From a virus: DNA of 21,543 nucleotides. The translations under genes and the position numbers were made by a program. The stretch lies in IMG/VR virus record IMGVR_UViG_3300008259_000897, positions 1-21,543 of that record; one strand, 5' to 3'. Positions 15,313-21,543 of this stretch are shown here, in pieces. The notes under the pieces were generated by a model that saw nothing but the letters and a program-made list of their open reading frames with translations, had not been told where the DNA came from and made no database searches. Within the stretch, counting starts at the first letter, position 1; every line of letters starts with the position of its first letter.

Positions 15313-16273
15313 CTATAATATAAATAAAGTATGGCTACTGACTGGTACACCAGTTGCAAATAGACCAATGGATTTCTTTAATTTATTAAAGATAATTAAG
15401 TCTCCTATTGCGGAAAATTGGAAACACTTTGCTGTTAGGTATTGTGATGGTAGACAGTTCATGAGAACGCTTAAAAATGGGCAAAGAAAGCAAATATGGT
15501 TAACTGATGGTGCTAGTAATCTAGAAGAACTAGCCGCAAAAACCAAAAACATAATTCTTAGACGTTTAAAAACTGATACATTGGATATGCCAGATAAAGT
15601 AGTTACACCAATGTATCATAAATTAGACCTTAATGGATGGAAGATGTATGATTTATTGTGGGATGAGTATATGGCTAAAAGAAAAGCTGAAGGTAAAAAA
15701 TCAATTGAATCACAAAAAGACCTAGTTGAACTTATATTATTAAGAAAATTCATCGCTATGCAAGCTATTCCTTCAACAATAGAAATGGTTGAAAATGCAA
15801 TAGAAATGGGTAGAAAAGTGATAGTATTTACATCGTTTACTGAAGAACTAGAAGTATTAGCTAACCACTTTGGTAAAGTATCTGTTAAACACAACGGACC
15901 AATGACAACCAAAGCCAAACAAAAATCAGTAGATGACTTTCAAAACAATCCAAAGGTTAAAGTATTCGTTGGAAATATTAAAAGTGCTGGTGTTGGTATT
16001 ACACTTACTGAAGCAACCGTTGTTATCTTTAATTCGTTTGATTGGGTTACTGGAAATAATGAACAAGCAGAAGACCGCAGCTATCGAATTGGGCAGAAAA
16101 ATGATGTAAATGTGTATTATCAACTATTTATGGATACAATATCTGTAAGAATGTGGGAAACACTTAAAAATAAAAAAGATATTATAGATACCATAATGGG
16201 TGATAATAAATTAAGTGACGAAGAAATAACCATCAATTTGATGGATGAAATAATGAATGAATTAAATGATTAA
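15293..16273 (+). CDS. SNF2-type helicase, C-terminal RecA-like domain
   Basis: The ATG at 15293 lies inside the second 32-bp copy and is unlikely to be a real start. The segment holds motif III (WLLTGTPVANRPMDFF), a linker with RRLKTDTLDMP, motif IV (VIVFTSFTEELEVLANHF), motif V (VFVGNIKSAGVGITLTEA) and motif VI (EQAEDRSYRIGQKNDVNVYY). This is the full second helicase domain of the SNF2 superfamily, close to the SMARCAL1/HARP type. Without the upstream frame it cannot bind ATP. It overlaps the glutaredoxin gene by 8 bases. Confidence 0.88.
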   Translation: MVDLSVNYNINKVWLLTGTPVANRPMDFFNLLKIIKSPIAENWKHFAVRYCDGRQFMRTLKNGQRKQIWLTDGASNLEELAAKTKNIILRRLKTDTLDMPDKVVTPMYHKLDLNGWKMYDLLWDEYMAKRKAEGKKSIESQKDLVELILLRKFIAMQAIPSTIEMVENAIEMGRKVIVFTSFTEELEVLANHFGKVSVKHNGPMTTKAKQKSVDDFQNNPKVKVFVGNIKSAGVGITLTEATVVIFNSFDWVTGNNEQAEDRSYRIGQKNDVNVYYQLFMDTISVRMWETLKNKKDIIDTIMGDNKLSDEEITINLMDEIMNELND

Positions 16274-16520
16274 AATTTACTCCATAGAAGATTGTCCGTA
16301 TTGCACGGAATTAAAAAATATCCTTACTGAAGAAGGTATAGAATTTATTGATGTTGATGTTAACTTAGAAGAAAATGAAGCTGAGTATAATCAAATACAT
16401 GAAATAACAAAATCCGACCAAGTTCCAATTGTTAAAGTTGGTAAACAATTACTTATACCAAATATTAGTTTTGCAACAATTCGTGAGGCGGCAGATTTAA
16501 CCAAACAATTTTTAGGTTAA
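16266..16520 (+). CDS. Glutaredoxin
   Basis: This is an 84-residue thioredoxin-fold protein. The redox site CPYC is at residues 10-13, and the cis-Pro loop reads SDQVPIVKVG at about 50-59. Glutaredoxins in phages (T4 NrdC is the classic case) supply electrons to ribonucleotide reductase; no reductase gene is in this window. The ATG overlaps the helicase stop, so it is translationally coupled. Its stop overlaps the stop of endonuclease copy C on the other strand by four bases. Confidence 0.9.
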   Translation: MIKIYSIEDCPYCTELKNILTEEGIEFIDVDVNLEENEAEYNQIHEITKSDQVPIVKVGKQLLIPNISFATIREAADLTKQFLG

Positions 16521-16756
16521 ATACTTAATACATATTTCTTATTACCACAGTCGTATATTCTATTTATACCTCTTTCTAACATAATCTGATGTTCTGTTTT
16601 AGATGGGTCAAATCCTTCTTTAACTAGAACATCTTTTCTATGTTTAAACCTATACTCTCTGTTGGTACCTATTATATACCAATAGTTTGGTTTAGAATCA
16701 TGTATATGTGTAAACCCTAATTTCTCATACAACCCACCTTGACTCCATCTTCCCAA
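16517..16756 (-). pseudogene. Homing endonuclease copy C, C-terminal fragment
   Basis: This is the end of copy C in a shifted frame. It starts at RWSQGGLYEKLGF and runs to NRIYDCGNKKYVLSI, matching copies A and B. Compared with copy B, 71 bases are missing at about 16751-16755, which encode the GADKLLKYFIKTYKP to ISYAD stretch. The ATG is accidental. Confidence 0.8.
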
Positions 16757-18098
16757 TAACCGTTGTATTTAATTTATTACAGAATCTAAATAACTCATAT
16801 GAACCTTCTTTAGAAATCCCACCCATTGATTTTCTAAGTGTTCCAAACGTCATCAATGACACTAGCTCATCATTATAATATAACCCTAGTTTGATACTTG
16901 AGTTGACGTTGCCTTGAATATGATTGGTATCTAAAAATACTTTAGAATCTTTTGGTGTTACTTCTCGTATCTCTGTTTTTCTACCATATATCTTACTGGG
17001 TGTCAATCCTAGTATATTTGATAGTCTAGACTTAACTATATCTTGTTTATATAACCATTCATCTTCAAATACATGAATTAATTGAATACCTTGTTTTTCA
17101 CATTCAATTGTTTTATTTAGATGATAGTTTGAAGAGATATATTCTTCAGAATGCCAATATAAACCATTATATTCTATTGCTAGGTTACGTGAGGGTATGT
17201 ATATATCTAATTCCTTACCATTTAATATTAATCTATTATTTAATTCTGTATCTATATTTAATGATTTTAAATAATTATTAACAGAATCTTGACTTAAATT
17301 ATATTTTAAAGCACATTTAGGGCATTTATTTTTTTTACTTAAATGATTATTGGGTGTCTGTTCAAATTCGCCATGTTCTGTACAAATAATTTTAACTTTT
17401 TCTGTTGCAGAAACATAATCAACTAGCGAATAATCATAATTATCTTTATGTGTTTTTTTTGAGTCTTTAATAAATTTTAATTTATCATTAATTAATTTAT
17501 TTTCTTTATAACATTTAATACAACCAACACCTCTTAGGTGAACATCTGGTCTTTGACTAAAAACACCATGTTTAGGACAAATAATATCAACAACAATATT
17601 ATGTTTTTGGTAGTTAACTAGTGAATAATCATAATAATCGTCAAATTTAATATTTGCGTTAGAAATGAATACATCACCCAAATTTAAATTATCTACTTTA
17701 TATTTAAAATAACATTTTTTACAACCTTCACCCCTTAAATGAACACATGGTCTTTGTTCAAACTCACCATGAATTGGACATATTATTTTAATATTGGTTT
17801 GTAAATTAACATACTCAACCAACGAATAATCGTACTTATTACCATGCTTAGCTATAAACGAATTAATCACATCTTCTTTAGGTAATTTATATGATGAATA
17901 TTTTTCTATCTTAGAACATGAAGGACAACCTTGACCATTGCTATGGTCTCTAGCTATCTTTTCAAAAACACCATGTTCTGGGCATACAATAGTAACTTTA
18001 TTACCAACACCATCGTACTCAACCAATGAATAATCATATTTGTTATTATGTTTCAATGAACATTGAGTTATGAATTCTGCTGTTGTTTTTTTTGCCAT
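16725..18098 (-). pseudogene. Vsr-like homing endonuclease copy C, broken by a deletion
   Basis: From the ATG at 18098 there are four repeats with KYDYSLVEY, C-x-x-HG-x-F and G-C-x-x-C. The repeats are more diverged than those of copy B; one has the first His replaced (KFDDYYDYS). The nuclease core (ELDIYIPS, AIEYNGLYWHSE, IHVFEDEW) is complete. The C-terminal domain is cut after TTVIG by a 71-base deletion. The new frame adds KMESRWVV and stops, losing about 100 residues. The nuclease core might still fold. The start is 20-25 bases from the left end of the TnpB element, which separates this gene from small ORFs that were probably upstream of it. Confidence 0.8.
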
Positions 18099-18136
18099 TT
18101 TAAAATTTTATTATAATTTATCAAATACCTAGAAAA

Positions 18137-18159
18137 CCAAGTTATCTTTAGTGGCTTGG
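18137..18159 (+). repeat. Left-end hairpin of the TnpB element
   Basis: CCAAGTTA 18137-18144 pairs with TGGCTTGG 18152-18159 (eight pairs, two of them G-T) around the loop TCTTTAG. It has the same loop as the right-end hairpin. Confidence 0.7.
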
Positions 18160-18232
18160 ATGATATGTCTTATTTTTATTTTGCAAATATACTACATTTT
18201 TTTATAAAAATAATCTTTTTTAAAATTTTTAT

Positions 18233-18240
18233 ATATTTAT
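18233..18240 (+). promoter_or_regulatory. ATATTTAT motif upstream of tnpB
   Basis: ATATTTAT followed by CTAATATAAG, 27 bases before the tnpB ATG and inside the element. It could be a native promoter of the element or a phage-like one. Confidence 0.3.
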
Positions 18241-18267
18241 CTAATATAAGAGTAATCTGATAAATTA

Positions 18268-19440
18268 ATGTTAATAACTTATAAATATAAACTTAAACCC
18301 AATGATGAACAAATTGTTTTATTAAATAAACATTTTGGGTCAATTCGTTTTGTTTATAATCACTTCTTAAATGAAAGAAAAACAGAATATGAGACAAATA
18401 AAAACTCAATTAATTATTATGATAACGCTAAATCATTAACTGAATTAAAAAAAGATGATAACTATTCATGGTTAAAAGAGATTAATTCTCAGTCTCTACA
18501 AGATTCATTAAAAAACCTAGAAACAGCTTATAAAAATTTTTTTAGATTTAATAAAGGATTCCCCAGATTTAAATCTAAACATGGTAAAAATAGTTTTACT
18601 GTACCACAATCCGTTAAACTAAATAAAAACGAATTATCCATACCTAAGTTTAAAGAACCTATCAAAGTAATAATTGACAGAACTTTTAATGGATTAATTA
18701 AACAATGCACAATATCTAAAACACCAACTAATGAATACTTTGTTTCTATATTAGTGGAAACAGAATACGTTAAATTAGAAAAAACTGGTAAACAAGTAGG
18801 TATTGATTTAGGTATTAAAGATTTTGCTATTACTTCAGATGGTTTTAAATATAAGAATAATAGATATACTAAAACATATGAGAAACAACTTAAAATTGCA
18901 CAACAACATTTAAGTAGAAAAACAAAAGGAAGTAATAGATATAATAATCAAAAATTAAAGGTGGCTACTATTCACAAGAAGATAACCAATTCTAGAATAG
19001 ATAATTTACATAAAATATCCACAGATTTAATTAGAAAATACGATTTAATTGTATTAGAAGATTTAAATGTTAAAGGGATGGTTAAAAATCATAAACTATC
19101 TAAACATATTTCAGATGCGTCATGGGGTAGGTTTGTAAGTATGTTAACTTATAAAGCTGAATGGAATGATAAACAAATTGTAAAGATAAATAGATTCTTT
19201 CCTAGTAGTAAAACATGTAATTGTTGTGGACATATAAATCAAAATCTAACTTTAAATATTAGAGAATGGACTTGTCCATCTTGTAATAAAAAATTAGATA
19301 GAGATTTAAATGCGAGTATTAACATCCTTAAGGAAGGGTATAAAATAATATCGTCAGGGACTGACGATTACAGACGTGGAGATGAAATAAGACCAGCTAC
19401 CGCTGGCACAATCGATGAAACGTCTAAAATTCTTAATTAA
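18268..19440 (+). CDS. tnpB: TnpB RNA-guided nuclease
   Basis: This is a 390-residue protein of normal TnpB length. The N-terminal part (YKYKLKPNDEQ, RFVYNHFLNER) is the usual wedge domain start. RuvC catalytic residues are intact: Asp180 in GIDLGIKDF, Glu264 in VLEDLNVKGM, and Asp346 in DRDLNAS. The zinc finger has Cys317/Cys320 and Cys336/Cys339. TnpB cuts DNA next to a short target motif, using an RNA made from the 3' end of its own gene and the right end, and so restores lost copies of its element. It appears fully functional, in contrast to the broken genes around it. Confidence 0.95.
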   Translation: MLITYKYKLKPNDEQIVLLNKHFGSIRFVYNHFLNERKTEYETNKNSINYYDNAKSLTELKKDDNYSWLKEINSQSLQDSLKNLETAYKNFFRFNKGFPRFKSKHGKNSFTVPQSVKLNKNELSIPKFKEPIKVIIDRTFNGLIKQCTISKTPTNEYFVSILVETEYVKLEKTGKQVGIDLGIKDFAITSDGFKYKNNRYTKTYEKQLKIAQQHLSRKTKGSNRYNNQKLKVATIHKKITNSRIDNLHKISTDLIRKYDLIVLEDLNVKGMVKNHKLSKHISDASWGRFVSMLTYKAEWNDKQIVKINRFFPSSKTCNCCGHINQNLTLNIREWTCPSCNKKLDRDLNASINILKEGYKIISSGTDDYRRGDEIRPATAGTIDETSKILN

Positions 19441-19484
19441 TTTAATTAAGAAACCCATTGGTCTTTAGCCGATGGGTAGTTCAT
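19345..19484 (+). ncRNA. Predicted omega RNA (reRNA) scaffold of TnpB
   Basis: The 3' end of tnpB and the right end form several hairpins. ATCGTCAG 19350-19357 pairs perfectly with CTGACGAT 19361-19368. CCAGC 19393-19397 pairs with GCTGG 19402-19406. TTCTTAATTAA 19430-19440 pairs with 19442-19452. The last is the right-end hairpin at 19453-19477. The guide would be the 15-20 bases after about 19484, starting in TCAAATATACTAC. The 5' limit is approximate. Confidence 0.65.
19453..19477 (+). repeat. Right-end hairpin of the TnpB element
   Basis: ACCCATTGG 19453-19461 pairs with CCGATGGGT 19469-19477 (nine pairs, one G-T) around the loop TCTTTAG. Confidence 0.8.
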
Positions 19485-19596
19485 CAAATATACTACTATT
19501 AAGATTTTCACTAGAATATTTTGGACCAATTTTAGTGTAATTTTCTTTTAAGAAAAGTATTTCTTCATTAGTCCATCTAACCTTTTTTATTTTCAT
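19465..19596 (-). pseudogene. Truncated SANT/Myb-like small ORF, interrupted by the TnpB element
   Basis: From the ATG at 19596 it reads KKVRWTNEEILFLKENYTKIG, then KYSSENLNSS. This is the N-terminal helix-turn-helix-like domain often found at the start of phage endonuclease-associated proteins. The normal continuation after LN-x-S is missing. The frame enters the right end of the TnpB element and stops there after 43 residues. The ATG overlaps the end of the RHH-like gene. Rejoining across the element gives only a few more residues (KL, stop), so the gene may have been short or damaged before insertion. Confidence 0.5.
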
Positions 19597-19738
19597 TTAA
19601 TTCATTTTCTATAAATTTTCTTATTTTTTTAGATATTGAAAAATTATTTTCTTCACAATATTTAATATATTTATCTTTTATTTCTTTTGATATTCTAATA
19701 TGTATATATTCTTCTTTGTTTTCTTTTTGTGTTCTCAT
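19577..19738 (-). CDS. Small ribbon-helix-helix-like protein
   Basis: This is a 53-residue protein. A short beta-like YIHIRISKE is followed by helices KDKYIKYCEENN and SKKIRKFIENEL, the pattern of CopG/Arc-type DNA-binding proteins. It parallels the RHH-like protein at 4729-4896, which precedes endonuclease copy B. Here the endonuclease (copy C) lies further downstream on the same strand, beyond the TnpB element. ATATTTAT is 14 bases before the ATG. The stop is TAG and it overlaps the SANT-like ORF by 20 bases. Confidence 0.55.
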   Translation of the reverse strand: MRTQKENKEEYIHIRISKEIKDKYIKYCEENNFSISKKIRKFIENELNENKKG

Positions 19739-19814
19739 GTCATCACTTTTAAATAAATATTAATAAAAATATTAAAAATACAACATTTCCAAATATTTAT
19801 ATATAAAATTAATT
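19739..19814. promoter_or_regulatory. Divergent promoter region with two ATATTTAT motifs
   Basis: This lies between the leftward RHH-like gene and the rightward gp13-like gene. Minus-strand ATATTTAT at 19760-19753 and plus-strand ATATTTAT at 19793-19800 are each 14 bases from their ATG. The region is almost pure A/T. Confidence 0.45.
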
Positions 19815-20957
19815 ATGGGAGTTAGTAATCAAGAAAAGGAAAAGTTGTTTAAGCAATTTAGACATTCTGTTGGGGCACCAATAAGACAAATTGAAGTGTT
19901 GGACGAAATGTTATGTACTCTGTTAGAGATATGTATCGAGGATTACGCTATGCATGTTCAGGAGTTTTTAATCGAGCATCAGTGGCAATCTTTGTTAGGG
20001 CAAAGTATCGATACATTAGATATGGCATTTGCTTTAAGTGTGAGAAGTTTCGACTTTATGACTCAATATACATATGCATATTCAAAACAAGTTGGTTTAC
20101 AAACCAATGGTCCATGGGAACTTAAAAAAGACTATGTTGAATTAGAAGCTGGTAGACAAGTTTACCAAATTCCAGCTGGACGTGAAATAAACGAAGTATT
20201 ATGGATAACACCTCCAGCAACTAGTCAAGCGTTGTTGGCTAATTATGGTGGTATTGATTATGGATTCGGTGGTGGATTTGCTCAAACTGGAGGTGGTACT
20301 GGTACTGGTGGACCTGGTAATGGTCGCTCTGGGTATTATATTGCACCAGCATTTGATATTTTATTGACAGCTGCTGATATGAATCTTAAGAATCGTATTG
20401 TTAGAAGTGAATTGGTTTATAAGGTAACTGCTGGACCTAACGGAACAAAATTATTACATTTATTAAGTACACCAGGTTCTAAGTTATCATTTGGTCAAGG
20501 TATGGGTGGTGTCGGTAGTTCTATCAACATGACTGGATGTCAAGTATGGTATTTCTATTATGACACAACACATGGTGATGCAGATGCTTGTAAAGCTGAT
20601 AATCCAGATATCATTAAAATGCCTAATCAAGTTCCTTTGTCTAAATTAGATTATACTGACTTCAATGAACCTACAAAAACTCTTATACGTCAATTATTCA
20701 TTGCTGAAGCTAAGAAAACACTAGGTAGAACAAGGGGTAAGTTTGGTGGTGTTGTTGGTCCACCAGATGCTGAAAGAACTATGGATTACGAAACACTTAT
20801 TTCTGAAGGTAATGAAGAGAAAAAAGCGGCATTGGAAAGACTAGACGCTAGGTTAGATAGGTTATCTTCAACAAAACAGCTAGAACGCGGTGCAAATGAA
20901 TCTGAATTCTTAAATAAAAGTCTTAGTTTTCGACCTATGGGATTCTGGGTATACTAA
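19815..20957 (+). CDS. Neck protein-like (T4 gp13-like)
   Basis: This is a 380-residue protein, against about 309 in T4 gp13. In T4, gp13 joins the head portal to the tail through the neck. An N-terminal VGAPIRQIEV and helix (LCTLLEICIEDYAMHV) correspond to the LGAPIINVEL and helical start of gp13. A beta segment follows (AGRQVYQIPAGREINEVLWI). The end has KTLIRQLFIAEAKKTLGR, a DYETLISEGNEEKKAALERL helix and PMGFWV, resembling the EEARLEKEALREEL and PPFGILVG end of gp13. A Gly-rich loop at residues 145-170 is unusual. No Shine-Dalgarno box precedes the ATG. It is on the strand opposite to the gp14- and gp15-like genes. The assignment is from pattern. Confidence 0.6.
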   Translation: MGVSNQEKEKLFKQFRHSVGAPIRQIEVLDEMLCTLLEICIEDYAMHVQEFLIEHQWQSLLGQSIDTLDMAFALSVRSFDFMTQYTYAYSKQVGLQTNGPWELKKDYVELEAGRQVYQIPAGREINEVLWITPPATSQALLANYGGIDYGFGGGFAQTGGGTGTGGPGNGRSGYYIAPAFDILLTAADMNLKNRIVRSELVYKVTAGPNGTKLLHLLSTPGSKLSFGQGMGGVGSSINMTGCQVWYFYYDTTHGDADACKADNPDIIKMPNQVPLSKLDYTDFNEPTKTLIRQLFIAEAKKTLGRTRGKFGGVVGPPDAERTMDYETLISEGNEEKKAALERLDARLDRLSSTKQLERGANESEFLNKSLSFRPMGFWVY

Positions 20958-20960
20958 AAC

Positions 20961-20989
20961 AAAAAAGGAGCAATTACAGCTCCTTTTTT
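20961..20989. terminator. Bidirectional intrinsic terminator
   Basis: AAAAAAGGAGC 20961-20971 pairs perfectly with GCTCCTTTTTT 20979-20989 around a seven-base loop. The A and T runs serve both the gp13-like gene and the converging gene at 20997. Confidence 0.92.
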
Positions 20990-20996
20990 TATTGGG

Positions 20997-21543
20997 TTAA
21001 AAACCCCATTCATCTTCTTTCTTTTCTAACACTTCCTCTTCTACCTCAAGTATTGACAATTCATCAGTTTCTTCGTAGTCTTCTGGTAGTTCAGCATATG
21101 TATCATCAAAATCATCATCTCGCTGTATAACATCATCAGTTCTTACTACATCACCGTTGTCATCTTCTTCTTCTGAAACATCAGAATCATCTTCGTCTTC
21201 ACTTTCGGATAATTTACGTTTCTTTTTTTCTTTTTCTTCTTTTGTTAGAATTACTTCACCAGCTTTTTCTTTTAACAATGTACCAATAATTTCAGTATTA
21301 ATTTCGTTAGGTGTTATATCACTAGGTACTAATTCATCATTAGGTTCATCAAATAAATCCAATGTTTTACCTTTTAATGCTTCTTGTTCAGTTAAATAAT
21401 CCAAATACTCATTATAACGATTATCGTTCTTTTCTAATTTATTTTGTTTATAGAAAGCATCTCGTTCTATGGCTATTGATTCATATTTAAAAATGTCAGT
21501 TATTGGACAAATTACTTCATCCCATTTTCTAGAAGTCAAACTA
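20997..21543 (-). CDS. Acidic protein of unknown function (5' end outside window)
   Basis: The frame stays open to the window edge; the TTG at 21539 is not a convincing start. At least 182 residues are visible. The first 110 are charged and helical (KWDEVICPITDIFKYESIAIE, RYNEYLDYLTEQEALKG). A KEEKEKKKRK basic stretch follows, then a long Asp/Glu-rich tail that ends in DEWGF. Such tails occur in head-assembly and structural proteins and in disordered linkers. No family can be named. The neighbour is the gp13-like neck gene, so a head or neck role is possible by position. Confidence 0.65.
   Translation of the reverse strand, partial: SLTSRKWDEVICPITDIFKYESIAIERDAFYKQNKLEKNDNRYNEYLDYLTEQEALKGKTLDLFDEPNDELVPSDITPNEINTEIIGTLLKEKAGEVILTKEEKEKKKRKLSESEDEDDSDVSEEEDDNGDVVRTDDVIQRDDDFDDTYAELPEDYEETDELSILEVEEEVLEKKEDEWGF

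Larger units (their letters stand above)
18120..19490 (+). mobile_element. IS200/IS605-type element carrying tnpB only
   Basis: The element is bounded by an 8-base repeat, ATCAAATA, at 18120-18127 and 19483-19490; the exact ends lie within these. Left and right imperfect hairpins both have the loop TCTTTAG. There is no Y1 transposase (tnpA), so movement would need one supplied in trans. The bases before the left end read AATTTAT, which suggests a TTTAT-type target motif. On the right the scaffold ends GGGTAGTTCA, a common end for elements of this family. Ends are inferred, not tested against an empty site. Confidence 0.75.

Noticed and set aside
15313-16123. Several minus-strand ORFs opposite the helicase C-terminal domain
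   Set aside because: They are shadows of the SNF2 motifs on the plus strand.
1-21543. tRNA genes and integrase attachment sites
   Set aside because: I saw no cloverleaf-like sequence with a TTCRA-type loop and no integrase, so none is reported.

Overview
This window is part of a tailed-phage (myovirus) genome with a T4-like contractile tail and neck. It is strongly AT-rich. It holds a complete tail sheath gene, three genes that resemble T4 neck and tail-completion proteins gp13, gp14 and gp15, and a block of Gly/Thr-rich fibre proteins. I see no Shine-Dalgarno-like purine box before most starts, only A-rich leaders. That would fit a phage of Bacteroidota, but the host is an inference.

Layout. 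1-1684 (+): 3' part of a modular Vsr-like homing endonuclease (copy A), ending in a bidirectional terminator. 1716-4577 (-): 953-aa tail sheath. 4729-6742 (+): a small ribbon-helix-helix-like protein overlapping a second endonuclease (copy B). 6801-11815 (-): virion and fibre proteins, one of them broken in two places. 11817-13431 (-): gp15-like and gp14-like genes. 13480-16520 (+): an SNF2-type helicase interrupted by an intein, then glutaredoxin. 16517-18098 (-): a third, broken endonuclease (copy C). About 18120-19490: a tnpB-only IS200/IS605-type element. 19465-19738 (-): two small ORFs. 19815-20957 (+): gp13-like neck protein. 20997 to the right edge (-): 3' part of an acidic protein gene.

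The main theme is stacked mobile elements. Three closely related endonucleases with arrays of zinc-ribbon-like repeats sit between structural genes. A TnpB element separates one of them from its probable upstream partner genes. An intein sits in the P-loop of the helicase. The intein has the signature of the rare class 3 mechanism: Gly at position 1, plus the Trp, Cys and Thr positions of the WCT motif. Its LAGLIDADG endonuclease has lost the first half and is out of frame.

Five loci carry small out-of-frame changes: the fibre gene twice, the intein, a 32-bp tandem duplication in the helicase, and a 71-bp deletion in endonuclease C. They may be real decay or assembly errors, and this has to be settled from reads before any functional claim. 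An AT-rich octamer, ATATTTAT, lies just upstream of seven starts and may mark a phage promoter.
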